Source: Heterohyrax brucei (lineage: Eukaryota > Chordata > Mammalia > Hyracoidea > Procaviidae). Taken from it: DNA of 64,000 bases. This document shows positions 33,135 through 44,170 of the stretch, piece after piece. The DNA is taken from positions 154,002,329 through 154,066,328 of the forward strand of contig CM053143.1 of NCBI GenBank assembly GCA_028571685.1, given 5' to 3'. The notes under the pieces are model-generated. The model searched no databases. It saw only the letters and a program-made list of their open reading frames with translations, and was not told the DNA's origin. The translations under genes and the position numbers were made by a program. The first letter of the stretch is position 1; each line of letters begins with the position of its first letter.

Positions 33135-33945
33135 GATGCTAATATGGATAGAATTAAGTCCTCCGAAAGCTAAGAAGTTACCCAGACACAACTAAACACT
33201 CTGAGGGACAGAGTAGCAGGGGCTGGATCTAGATCAACTGGCACAACTAAGTTTATCAAGAGAGTTATCTGCATCCCACTTTGGTAAGTGGTGTCTGGGG
33301 TCTTCAAAGCTTGTCTGAAGCCATCTAAGATGCACCACGTGGTCTCAGCCTACCAGGAGCGAAGGGGAACGAAGATAACCAAAGGCACAAAGGAAAAATT
33401 AGCCCAAGAGAAAAAAGAGCTGCATAAACCAGACTCCTGAGAATAACTAGATGATGTCCAGCTGCCACTGGGAACCACCCTGTCAGGAAATACAACAGAG
33501 AGTCACAGACAGAGCAAGAGTCAAGTGTGGTGCAGATTTCAAATTCATGTAAAAAGAGCAGAGTTAATGGTCTCGTTTAAACTACAGGAACCCTCAAAGA
33601 CATAGCCCCTAAACTTTCTGTTAGCCCCCAAACTGAAAACCATTCCTGAAGCCAACTCTTCAGACAAAGATGAGACTGAACTACGAAACATAAACTAAGA
33701 CTCTTGAAGAATGTGCTTCTTAAGTCAAGTAGATACAGGAGGCTAAATGAGCAGCTCCTAACTGGACTTGGGATGAGCAGGAACTGATTGAATGGACATG
33801 GGAAAACAAGGTGGAAAGGGAGAGTGTGCTGTGACACTACAGGGATTGCAACTAGTGTTACATAACAGTATGTGTGTAAGTTTTTATATGAGAAATTAAC
33901 TTGAGCTATAAGTTGGCCCCAAGTGAGATTAAATAAATAAATAAA
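33135..33945 (+). repeat. L1 3'UTR fragment with A-rich end
   Basis: 'agtggtgtctggggtcttca', 'gaagccatctaagatgcacc', 'attcctgaagccaactcttc', 'gagagtgtgctgtgacacta', ending 'aaataaataaataaaa'. It overlaps in content with the reversed L1 at 39.56-39.67 kb ('taagaccccagacgcca'). Confidence 0.75.
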
Positions 33946-33947
33946 AA

Positions 33948-34110
33948 GCCCCTGTCCTCAAAGAGCTTGTAATCTACAGTGAAAACCAGACACATCCATA
34001 TCAAGATAACCAATGGTGTTAGGAAACATGTGATATATAATAAAGTCATTCAAAAGAGTTAAGGAAGGCTTCAAGTAAGAGGAAGGATCTGAGCTGATCC
34101 TAGGAGGATG
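33948..34110 (+). repeat. Old mammalian interspersed repeat, family uncertain
   Basis: 'cctgtcctcaaagagcttgt' and 'gttaaggaaggcttcaagta', words of an ancient widespread repeat. Related words reappear right of the RTE at 37.76-38.19 kb, which suggests the RTE landed in one such element. Confidence 0.4.
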
Positions 34111-34199
34111 GTACATTTTCTAGTGATGCAGAGATCACTGACAAATGGTGGTGTGTGTGTTGCTGTGATAATGAAAGCCTTGCCACTCCTATTTCCATC

Positions 34200-37100
34200 A
34201 CCAGCAGGATTATGCTTGGTGGACTGAATTTAGAAGAGCTTCCAGACTAAGACTAGAAACAGGACCCGGTGGTCTACTTCTGAAAAGGGTGAAAGATTTC
34301 ATAAAGTAAAAACCTTTTAAATAGCAGCAGAATATTGTCTGATACGGTGCCTAAAGATGAGCCCCTCAGGTTGGGAGGCACTTAAAATACAACTGGAGAA
34401 GAGCTGCCTCCTCAAAGTAGAGTTGATCTCAATGACACAGATAGAGTAGAGCTTTCCAGACCTCCATTTGCTGATGTGGCATGACTCAAAAAGAGAAGAA
34501 ATGGCTGCAAACATCCATTAATAATCAGAACATGGAAAGTATGAAGTATGAATCTACAAAAATTAGAAATCATCACAAATGAAACAGAATGCATAAACAT
34601 CAATATCTTAGGCATTCACGAGCTGAAATGGACTAGTGTTATCCATTTAGTGTTGGACAAACAACCATATAATCTACTATGATAGGAGTGACAAACTGAA
34701 GAAGAATGGCCTAGCATTCATTGTCAGAAAGAACATTTCAAGATTTAGCCTAAATCACAATGGTGTCAGTGATAGGACAATATCCATATGCTTATAAGGA
34801 AGGCCAATTATTGTGACTGTTATTAAAATTTATACACCAACCATAAGGCCAAAGACAAAGAAATGAAAGATTTTTACCAACTTCCGAAGTCTGAACTTGA
34901 TTGAACATCCAATTAACATGCATTGATAATTACTGGTTATTGGAATTTGAAAGTTGGAAAAAAGACTGATCTGTAGTTGGAAAATATGGACTTGGTAATA
35001 AAAATGAAGCCAGAGATTGCATGATAGAATTTTGCAAGACCAACAACTTCTTCATTGTAAGTACCTCTTTTTAACAACATAAATAGTGACTACACGTGTG
35101 GCCATCACAGGATAGAAAACATAGGCGTGAAATTGACTGCATCTGTGGAAAAGGAAAACGGGGAAGCTCAATATTAACACTCAGAACAAGGCCAGGGACT
35201 GAATGTGAAACAGATCATTAGTTGCTCAGATGCTAGTTGAAGTTGAAGAAAACTAGAACAAGTGCAAGACAGCCAAAATATGACCCTCGAGTATATCCTA
35301 CCTAAATTTAGAGAACATCTCAAAAGTAGATCCGATGCATTGAACGCTGGAGATAGAGGACCAAGTTGTGGAATGGCATCAAGGACATTATACCTCAAGA
35401 AAGCAAAAGGTCATTAAAAAGACAGGAAAGAAAGAAAAGATCAAAATGGATATCATAAGATTCTTTGAAAGCTGCTCTTAAATGTAGAATAGCCAAAGCA
35501 AAAAGAAGAAATGATGAAGTGAAAGAGCTACACAGAAGACTTCAAGGGCAACTCGAGAAGACCAAAATATTATAATACAGTGTGCAAAAAATCTGGAAAT
35601 AGAAAACTTGAAAAGAAAAACATGATCAGCATTTCCTCTGCTGAAAGAACTGAAGAAAAACTTCAAGCCTTCAGTTACCATATGGAAGGATTGAACAGGG
35701 AAAATATTAAACAACACAGGGAGTGTCAAAAGAAGATAGAAGGAATACACAGAGTCATTGTAGCAAAAATAATTGGTCAATGTTGAGCCATTTCAGGAAG
35801 CAGTATATGGTCAAGAACCAATATTCATGAAGAAAGAGATACATGCTGTGCTCAAGGCAGTGGTTAAAAACAAGGCTTAGGGAACTGATGGAATACCAGC
35901 AGAGATGTTCCAGCAAACAGGTGCCATGCTAGAAGTGCTCACTAATCTATGTCAAGAAAGTTGGAAGGCAGCTACCTGGCCAACTAACTGGAAGAGATCC
36001 ACATTTCTGCCCCTTACAAAGAAAAGTGATCCAGCCAAAGGCAGAAATTTTCAAAGAGTATCATTAATATTCAAACAAGTAAAAGTTTGCTGAAAATGAT
36101 TAAAAAGGGCTTGTGATAGTATATTAACAGGGAACTAGTGGAAATTTAAGCCAGATTCAGATGTCATTGCTGATGTCAGATGGATGCTGGCTAAAAGCAG
36201 AGAATACCAGAGAGGTATTTACTTGTGTTTTATTGATGGTGCAAAGGCATTTAACTCCATAGATCATAACAAATTATGGATAACATTGCAGAGAATGAGA
36301 ATTCTAGAACATTTAATGGTGCTCATGAGTAAGCTGTACATGGATCAAGAGGCAGGCATGTGAACAGAACAAGGGCACACTGCATGGTTTAAAGTCAGGA
36401 ATGGTGTGCATCAAGGATGTGCCCTTTCATCATACATATTTAATTCATATGCTGTGCAAATAATCTGAGAAAGTAGACTATATTAAGAATGTGACATCGG
36501 GACTGGAGGAAGACTCAGTAATACCCCGCGTCGTGCAGATTACAGAACTCTGCTTGCTGAAAGTGGATTTGAGACACTGATGAAGATCAAAGACCACAGC
36601 CTTCAGTATGAGTTACACTTCAACAAAAAGAAAACAAAAACCTCACAAATAGACCAATGAACAACATCACCATAAATGGAGAAAAGATTAAAGTTGTCAA
36701 GGATTTCATGTTACTTGGGTCCACAATCAACACTCATGGCAACAGCAGTTAAGAAATCAAAAAATTCATTGCATTTGGCAATCTGCTGCAAAGGACTTCT
36801 TTAAAGTGTTGGAAATAAAAAATGTCACCTTGAAAACTAAGGTGCATGTCTTAGGCTGGGTTTTCTAGGGAAGCAAAACCAGTAACACATGTAGGTACAA
36901 GGAAAGATTTATAATATACAGATAGATAGATAGACACAGATATAGGAAACAGCTCACGTAATCACAGAAGCTGAATGTCCCAAGCTATGGCACAAGCCTC
37001 ACGTGGCCATGGAAGCTGAGGAACCCAAAGTCAGCAAGTCAGAGACCAGAGTTCTAGATCACCGGTTGTGTAGGTCAGTGGATCCCAAGCTGGTGGCAAG

Positions 37101-37735
37101 ATGAAGTGACAGAGGCTGGCAAAACCAGGATCGGCAGGTCAGGGAGCAGGACTCTCAAGTGCCGACTGTAAGGACTGATGAGTCCAACCGCTGCTAGTTC
37201 AAGTCCCGGAACCAGATGCTGGAAGAAAAGAGCAGGAGCTCCTGGCCACTTGAGCGACCAACTGCCGTGTAAAAAGTCATGAGATGAGAGCCGAGGGGCA
37301 GGGAGCCACCACAAACCCAGCTCTGCCACTTGATACAGCAGCCAAATATGTAGTAGCCAAGTTGACATAATCCTGACCACCACAGTGCACCTGACCCAAG
37401 ACATGGTATTTTCAATCATATCATATGCATGTGAAAGCTGAATGATGAATAAGGAAGACAGAAGAAGAATTGGCATCTTTGAATTGAGGTGTTGGAGAAG
37501 AATGTTAAATATACTATGTACTGCCAAAAGAACAAATCTGTCTTGAAAGAAGTACAGCCAGAAGAATCCTTAGAAGCAAGGTTGATAACAATATGCCTTG
37601 CCTATTTTGGGCATGTTGTCAGGAGAAGGATATGATTGATGAAGTAGAGGGTCAGCAAAAAAGATGAAGACCATAACAACATGGAATGACACAATGACTA
37701 TAACATTGGGCTCAAGCATGACAGCGATTATGGGT
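34200..37735 (+). mobile_element. Near full-length RTE (BovB-like) LINE, dead, split by an LTR
   Basis: About 3.0 kb of RTE sequence once the 538-bp LTR at 36,847-37,384 is removed. RTE LINEs encode one polyprotein with an AP-type endonuclease followed by a reverse transcriptase. Here the frame is broken throughout. Remnants include the RT start at 35,905-36,093, the palm motif around 36,220 (an FIDGAKAFNSIDHNKLW-like string) and 'NGVHQGCALSSYIFN'-like coding near 36,400. After the LTR the sequence resumes with 'gtgcacctgacccaagacat'. The 5' limit is approximate; the 3' end lacks the usual terminal repeat. It is the longest RTE copy here and represents the likely mobilising partner of the SINEs. 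Confidence 0.8.
36847..37384 (-). mobile_element. Solo LTR, ERVL-like (type B), inside the RTE
   Basis: A 538-bp block bounded by TG ('tgtcttaggctgggttttct') and CA ('cctgaccaccaca') and flanked by a perfect 5-bp duplication 'gtgca' at 36,842-36,846 and 37,385-37,389. Removing it restores the RTE reading 'aaggtgcacctgaccc', as in the intact copy near 47,720. On the minus strand it starts with 'tgtggtggtcaggattatgt' and 'caacttggct', resembling ERVL-type LTRs. No internal viral sequence is present. Confidence 0.85.
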
Positions 37736-38504
37736 CCACAACACTTGTCAGGATTTATGCCAATTCTTGACATTACTGCGGTTAACAAAACAGACACAGT
37801 TCCTTTCCTCGTGAAGCCTATGATCTAATGCGGTAACAGATATTAAAAAAAAATTACCAAAGAATATTTGTTTAGGGACAGGATGGAGGAGGATAAGGGA
37901 AATCGATGAGTCCTGTTATAAGGATGGAAATTTTGACAGTGGACATTAGTGATTGCTGCACAATGTGATGTTAATTGATATCAATGAATTGTACATGTGA
38001 AAAACAATGAATTGACAAACGGGTTAGCTATATTTTTTGTAACAAGAAATGTCAAAAAAAAACTTGTTTGGAAAACTATGATAAGGAGAAATATAATGTG
38101 GCGTGAGAGGAAACAACAGAATGAATTAATTTAGATTGATGGTCAGGGATGGCTTCTTAAGGAAGTAATTTTAATCTGAGATTTCGAGCATGTGTTAGCT
38201 GGGAGAAAATTAATTTGCACTTAAAATAGTTAAAATTACTATTTTTATTTGTAGCAAAAACTATCAGTAAAATTTCCTCTATCTCCATTAGATTCCTTGT
38301 ATTGTCTACAAGATCAAAATCTTCCCCTTGGGTATCACCAGTACTTAAATTGATGGTCCATAAGCTGGGCAAAAAAGACTGGGGAGTTGTAACCTGAATA
38401 CATCCAAGAACACATGCAAACTAGGTGATGTTTGGGTTCTGACTAGCAAAAGCGGAGAATCCTGATTCATTCTTTGAACATTCATGGGGACAAAAAGGAC
38501 TTGT
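37736..38504 (+). repeat. Old repeat remnants and unassigned sequence
   Basis: 'ttcctttcctcgtgaagcct' and 'tggtcagggatggcttctta' suggest the same uncertain ancient repeat seen at 33.95 kb. The remainder, around 38.2-38.5 kb, is unassigned. Confidence 0.35.
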
Positions 38505-38582
38505 ACTAGTAGTGTTGTGGGTGTAGTGCAGGATGGGGCATTCTTTTGTTCTGTTGTATACTGGCACCTAACAACCACCACC
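38505..38582 (+). repeat. RTE 3'-terminal fragment
   Basis: 'ttcttttgttctgttgtata' followed by 'ctggcacctaacaaccacc'. Only the last ~75 bp of the RTE remain, directly followed by a minus-strand SINE. Confidence 0.75.
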
Positions 38583-38583
38583 A

Positions 38584-38744
38584 CCAAAAAAACCTGTTGC
38601 TATTGAGTGCATTCTGACTCAGTGACTCAATAGGACAGAGTAGAACTGCCCCTTAGAGTTTCCAAGGGGGCCCCTGGTAGATTCCAATAGCCAACTTTTT
38701 GGTTAGCAGCTGTAGCACTTAGCTATTATACCACCAATGTTTCC
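38584..38744 (-). repeat. AfroSINE-like SINE, short form
   Basis: 'aaaaaacctgttgctattga', 'ggacagagtagaactgcccc' and 'tggttagcagctgtagcact'. It abuts the RTE tail fragment head to tail. Confidence 0.9.
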
Positions 38745-38782
38745 GAGGGTTGAATTATCTTCAGAGTAAAGGGTACTCTAGA

Positions 38783-38931
38783 CCAGAGGTTGGCAAACAT
38801 TTTTCTAAATGACCAGATAGTATTTTAGCTTTAGAGGCCATATAATCTCTTTCACAACAACTGACTTCTGCCATTAAAAGCAAGTGTAGACAATACATAA
38901 GTGAATATGTATGACTATGTTTCAATAAAAC
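38783..38931. repeat. hAT-type DNA element, left part
   Basis: Begins with a terminal repeat 'ccagaggttggcaaac' and has 'atgaccagatagtattttag' and 'tcaataaaac' at the break. Together with the right part (41,412-41,475) it forms one small hAT-type element split by the L1. Confidence 0.75.
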
Positions 38932-41411
38932 GTTTTTTTAATTTAATATAACTGAGTGAAAATGTCCATTCCCGTATAAATTTACATACCCACCTATATG
39001 CAGCTTCCACTACTCTCCCTGCCCAGTGACAGCACACTGTTCCTCTCTGCTCCATACATGTCTCATTCTCCCAACAGTCTCTTTTTCCCCACCTCTCCAC
39101 CCACTCTCCTTCCTCAGGCCAGAGGTCAGCAGGATGACGTCCTACAGTTGTACAGAACCATAAAGTGCATCCAGTATATGATGACTGCATCGCCAAGTCC
39201 AATCCATTCCTGTCCAAAGCGTGGACCTTCGTTATGATTTATGGTCAAGGGCAGCATCAGGGCGAGGGGCCATGCTCCCAGGGGAACCCCGAAACAACTA
39301 GACCATCAATTGAGGTCTTTTAGTGGGGATCTCAGGGTGCACCCCTTTTTATTCTTGTGTTGCCAGTCAGACTCAACTTAGTGTGCTCCATCGCGGCTAT
39401 CACTGGTGGTGGCCGAGCACCATCCGGTTCTTTCGGTCCCAAGTAGATGTAGGCACCCACTGATGTGGGTCTCTTTGTCTTCTGGGTTGTCTTTCCCCCA
39501 TGTCATTTTGGTCCTTGGTGAGCATCCGTTCCTGCTGAGTTGGGACCATTTGCTGTGCCCTTGGATGGCAGCTTGGCAGCTTTTAAGACCCCAGACGCCA
39601 CTCACCAACGTGGGGTGCAGAGAGCCCTCTTAGCAAAACGCTAGTTGTGCCAATTGGCCTCGCTTTCACCTAAGAGCGTGGTCCCTCACCCCCTGCCCCA
39701 GCTACTCTATCCTTGCAATATCGGGTTAAGATGGAAGGAGTACTCATGTTATGTTTAAGTCCACTTAGTATTGTTCTTGTTTCACCCACAGAATGGGAAA
39801 AAATATTTGGAGAGTTTCCAAATATTTTTTCCCATTCTGTGGGTGTTCTTTTAATTCTGTTAATAAAGTCTTCAGATGAGCAAAAGTAAAAGTGTTTAGT
39901 TCTTAATAGATCCCATTTGTCTATTCTCTCTTCTGGTGATTGTGGTTTGTTTGACAGATTTTGGAGTCTGTCCATATTGTGTATTAAAACTTCCATTGTT
40001 GTTCCTACCTTTTCTTGGATGAGCTTTATCGTTTTAGGTTTGATATTTAGGTCTTTTATCCAGTTGCAGTTTGTTTTTGTATAAGGTGTAAGATATGGAT
40101 CTTGTTTCAGTTTCCTGCAGGTGGATATCCAATTTTGCCAGCACCATTTGTTGAAGATACTGTTTTTACCCCAGTTTAAAGTCTTAGGGCCTTTGTCAAA
40201 TATCAATTGTTCATAGGCAGACGGTGTCATCTCTGGGGTCTCAGTTCTGTTCCACTGATCGATCTGTCTGTTCTTATACCAGTACCAGGCTGTTTTGACC
40301 ACTGTGGCAGTGTAATATGTTCTAAAGTCAGGTAATGAGAGGCCTCCCAGTGTGTTCTTCTTCTTTAGTAGTACCTTGCTTAACCGGGGCTTCTTCCCTT
40401 TCCAAACAAAATTGGTGATTTGTTTTTCCATCTCATTAAAAAATGTCACTGGAACTTGTATTGGGATTGCATTATATAAATAGATTGCTTTGGGTAAAAT
40501 AGACATTTTCACAATGTTAAGTTTTCCTATCCATGAGCAGGGTAGGTTTTTCCATTTATCTAAGTCTCTCTTAGTTTCTTGTAGTAAGGGCTTGTAGTTC
40601 TCTTTGTAAAGGTCTGTTATTTCTCTGGTTAGATTAATTCCTAGGTACTTTATCTTCTTAGGGGCTATCGTAAATGATATCGATTTGATAATTTCTTCCT
40701 TAACAGTCTCGTTGTTGGTATAAAGGAATCCTACTGATTTACTTATGTTTATCTTGTATCCTGAGATTTTGCTGAACTCTTCTATCAGTTTGAGTAGTTT
40801 ACTTATAGATTCCTTGAGATTCTCTGCATATACAATCATATCATCTGCAAACAGAGAGATTTTAACTTCCTCTTTGCCAATGCAGATGCCCTTTATTTCT
40901 TGGTCTTGTCTAATTGCTCTGGCTAAAACTTCTAGCACAATGTTGAATGGGAGAGGTGAGAGTGGGCATCCTTGTCTAGTTCCTGATCTCAAGGGAAAGT
41001 CTTTCAGTCTCTCTCCATTCAGGATGACGTGGGCAATTGGCTTTGTATAAATGGCCCTTACTGTGTTGAGGAATTGGCCATCTATGCCCATTTTGCTAAG
41101 AGTTTTTAGCATGAATGGGTGTTGGGCTTTATCAAATGCCTTTTCGGCATCAATGGACAAAATCAGGTGATCCTTGTCTTTTGTGTTATTTATGTGGTTA
41201 ATCACATTAATTGTTTTTCTGATGTTGAACCAGCCTTGCATCCCTGGTGTGAATCCCACTTGGTCATGATGGATTATTTTCTTGATATGTTGTTGTATTC
41301 TGTTGGCAAGAATTTTGTTGAAGATTTTTGCATCTAGATTCATGAGTGATATCGGTCTGTAGTTCTCTTTCTTTGTTGGGTCTTTCCTTGGCTTAGGTAT
41401 CAGGGTTATGC
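38932..41411 (-). mobile_element. 5'-truncated L1 inserted in a hAT element
   Basis: An L1 running right to left. Its 5' end is truncated within ORF2 and its 3'UTR (38,941-39,660) carries the same words as the L1 ends at 24 and 29 kb, closing with a short A stretch. The flanking 10-bp sequence 'tcaataaaac' at 38,922-38,931 and 41,412-41,421 is a perfect target-site duplication, so both insertion boundaries are exact. ORF2 lacks the endonuclease and the distal C-terminal part, so it cannot move on its own. Confidence 0.9.
39783..39845. repeat. Perfect 28-bp inverted repeat, 7-nt loop
   Basis: Left arm 39,783-39,810 ('cacccacagaatgggaaaaa' and onward) and right arm 39,818-39,845 are exact complements around the loop 'agagttt'. 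It lies inside the L1 ORF2 frame at codons ~585-605 and marks the point where ORF2 sequence stops matching L1. Confidence 0.95.
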
Positions 41412-41475
41412 TCAATAAAACTTTATTAACAAATGCAGGTGGCCAGCCTGTGGGCTGTAGTTTGCTGACCCATAT
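41412..41475. repeat. hAT-type DNA element, right part
   Basis: 'tcaataaaactttattaac', 'agcctgtgggctgtagtttg' and 'ctgaccc'. The terminal 'gtttgctgaccc' is the inverted partner of 'gaggttggcaaac' at 38,786. Confidence 0.75.
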
Positions 41476-41653
41476 TCTACGACAGCCATTCAATAGGAAT
41501 GTGATGTAAGCCACAAATACAATTTTAAGTTTCTGGTAACTACATTGAAAAGTTAAAAGATACAACAGAACACCTACAGAACATTTCAAACTAACCACAT
41601 ATAGCTAGTGACTACCATATTGGACAGCAAAGCTATAATTTCTCTCCAAACCA
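41476..41653. other. Unassigned short spacer
   Basis: No repeat recognised. It includes the stretch that supplies the first codons of the chimeric L1 frame. Confidence 0.4.
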
Positions 41654-41818
41654 GAGAAACCAAACCCACTGCCATTGAGTCCATTCTGAATCATAAGGAC
41701 CATATAGAACAGAGTAGAACTGCTCCACAGAGTTTCCAAGGAGTGCCTGGCTGATTTGCCCTGTTGACCTTTTGGTTAGCAGATGTAGCACTAAACCGCA
41801 ACACCACCTGGTTTTCCA
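41654..41818 (-). repeat. AfroSINE-like SINE, short form
   Basis: 'gaaaccaaacccactgccat', 'gagtttccaaggagtgcctg' and 'accttttggttagcagatgt'. Confidence 0.9.
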
Positions 41819-42005
41819 ACTTCTTAAAAATAGATCTTGCAAGAACTGATCTGACTTAAAATTGGCTTCAGCATTCTTTAACAAATTGAACAATGTAGAT
41901 AAATGAGTAAGCTAAGGCCAGTGCACCTTCAAAGAAGGTAACAAACATGTAAACACTTTATTATGTAACATCAGCAATGTATAGTATCAAACAAAAAGTT
42001 ACCAC

Positions 42006-42178
42006 CTAAAAAAAAAGAAGACCACACCTACTGCCACTGACTCAACTCTGACTCCTAGAAACCTTGTAGGACAGAGTAGAACAGCCTCATAGGGTTTCCA
42101 AGAAGTGACTGGTGGATTCAAACTGCCAACCTCTTAGTTAGCAGCTGTAGCTCCTAACCAGTGTGCCACCAGGGCTGC
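42006..42178 (-). repeat. AfroSINE-like SINE, short form
   Basis: 'aggacagagtagaacagcct', 'gggtttccaagaagtgactg' and 'accagtgtgccaccagggct'. Confidence 0.9.
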
Positions 42179-42587
42179 TAAAAGTTACTGAACATACTAG
42201 AAAGCAGGGAAAAATTACCTGTGACAAGAACAGGAATCAGTTAAGAGAAACAGATCTAGAACTGACAGAAATGGACCACAGAGATGAAGGAGAGTGGAAA
42301 ATACAAACAGAGACTCAGTCGTCTGTAGGATATCAGCTGGTTTGTACATGTAATTAAAGTCTGAAGAAGAGAAGACAGACAGGAGACAGAAATAATATTT
42401 TAAGTAATGACTGAAACATTCCAAAATGTGATAAAAACTGTAATACTGTCAGTTTAAGAACCTACATGAGCTATAAGCTGAAAAAAACATATGAAATAAA
42501 AGGAAATCATTAAGGTACCCCATGATGAAATTGCTGAAAATCAGTGCTTAAAGGAAATGTTCAAGACAGAAAACACACACACACATT

Positions 42588-42773
42588 CTATACAGAGGGT
42601 CAAACATAAGAATAAGCACAGATTTCACTTAAGAATTTTTGCAAGCCAAAAGACAATGAAATAACATCTTTAAAATGCTGAGAGAAAAAAATCAACCTAG
42701 AATTCCGTATCCATTGAAACTATCTTTTAAAAATGAAGGTCAAATGAAAACTTCATCAGACATAGAAAACTTG
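42588..42773 (+). repeat. Inverted-duplication arm 1 (186 bp)
   Basis: Starts 'ctatacagagggtcaaacat' and ends 'catcagacatagaaaacttg'. By eye it is about 87% identical to the reverse complement of 43,392-43,578. Confidence 0.85.
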
Positions 42774-43139
42774 AGAGAATTTGTTGCCTGTAGATATAGA
42801 AAATCAAAGAAATATTAAAGGAAATTATTCAGGAAAAAGCAAAATGATACCAGATGGAAACTTGGAGTACAGTGTGCCAGAAATTATTAATATGTGAGCA
42901 AACAGAAAATATTTTGTTTCACCATTTTCAATTTTTTAAAAAGTTAACTGACTATCTAAAAATAATAATGTATTCTGAGATTCATCAAATATGTACAAGA
43001 AAAATGTATCACAATAGCTTGAAGGACAGTATGAGATATCTGGATATCTGTAGTTGTAAGTTTTTTATGTTGTATATGAAGTGATATAGTATTATTTAAA
43101 CATCTATTATGAAAAGTTAAAAATACATATGGTAAACTG

Positions 43140-43341
43140 TAGTTGTTACGTGCTGTTGAGATGATTCTCAGCGTCTACCAATACACATGACAGAGAGGAA
43201 CCGCCACACTAGGTTTTCTAAGCTTTAATCTTTATAGGAGCAGAACACCAGGTCTTTCTCCCAGGGAGCAACTGTCGGAGTTTGAACTGCCAGCTTCTTG
43301 GTTAGAAGCCAAGTACTTAACTATTGTGCCACCGAGATGCC
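43140..43341 (-). repeat. AfroSINE-like SINE, long form
   Basis: 'gtagttgttacgtgctgttg', 'taagctttaatctttatagg' and 'aagtacttaactattgtgcc'. It lies in the spacer between the two inverted L1 arms. Confidence 0.85.
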
Positions 43342-43391
43342 AGCAGTAAGCAAAAATAAATAAATAAATACAGCGGTTACATGTAGTGAGC

Positions 43392-43578
43392 CAAGTTTTC
43401 TATGCCTGATGAAGTTTTCATTGGACCTTCATTTTTAAAGGATGTTTTCAACAGACATGGAATTCTACATTGATTTTTTTTCTCCCAGTGTGTTAAAGAT
43501 GTTATTTCATTGTCTTTTGGCTTGCAAAGATTCTCAGGTGAAATCTGTGATTATTCTCATGTTTCACCCTCTGTATAG
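43392..43578 (-). repeat. Inverted-duplication arm 2 (187 bp)
   Basis: Starts 'caagttttctatgcctgatg' and ends 'tttcaccctctgtatag'. It is the reverse complement of arm 1 with scattered mismatches and nearly identical length. Confidence 0.85.
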
Positions 43579-43902
43579 ATAAAATTGATTATTTTAAAGT
43601 ACCATTTAATTCAAAGCAAGTAGGAAAGGAAGAAAAAAGTAACAAGGACATATGAGATAAAAAGAAAATGGTAGATTTAGACTCAACAACATTGGTAATT
43701 ATACTAAATAGAAATGGTTTAAACACTTCAATAACATCCAAGATCACAGTAGATAGGAAAGCATAACTATTATGTACTATGTATAAGAAACACACTTTGA
43801 GTATGTAGACTAAGTAGTTTAAAAATAACAGGATGGAAAAACATATATCATACAAACACTAACTATGAAAGAAAGTGGCAGTGACTATATTAATATCAGG
43901 TA

Positions 43903-44053
43903 AAATACCTTTTACCATCAAATGGATTCCAACTCATAGCAACCCTATAGGACAGGCTAGAACTGCTCACAGGGTTTCCAAGGAGTGGCAGGTGAATTCA
44001 ATCTGCTGACCTTTTGGTTAGCAGCTGAGCTTTTAACCACTGCACCACCAAGT
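43903..44053 (-). repeat. AfroSINE-like SINE, short form, inside old L1
   Basis: 'aatggattccaactcatagc', 'gggtttccaaggagtggcag' and 'cttttaaccactgcaccacc'. Confidence 0.9.
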
Positions 44054-44170
44054 AAAGTAGATCACATAAAAAGGAATATTACTAATATTACTAAGGAAGA
44101 GATGTCAAGAGATGTCATGTCAAGAAGACATGACAATCCTAAATGTAATAGTGCTTCGAAGAACTTACAT

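Larger units (their letters stand above)
39670..41598 (-). pseudogene. L1 ORF2 fragment with open reverse-transcriptase core (642-codon chimeric frame)
   Basis: Residues 1-62 come from hAT and flanking DNA, so the frame's ATG is not an L1 start. L1 homology begins near residue 63 with [20 protein letters not shown], which is RT motif territory. The RT palm follows: [15 protein letters not shown] (residues 148-162, catalytic Asp150), [15 protein letters not shown] (205-219) and [11 protein letters not shown] (250-260, catalytic Asp pair). LGGLSLPDF-type and WYWYKNR-type words mark the thumb/connection region. The frame runs to about residue 585, where a perfect 28-bp inverted repeat and a jump into 3'UTR-derived sequence replace the normal C-terminus. 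The endonuclease and Cys-rich C-terminal parts are missing. A relatively young age is inferred from the lack of stops. It is a decayed retroelement piece, not a host gene. Confidence 0.9.

Noticed and set aside
37075-37527. 150-codon minus frame inside the RTE/LTR region
   Set aside because: It straddles the LTR boundary and antisense RTE sequence. Not a gene.
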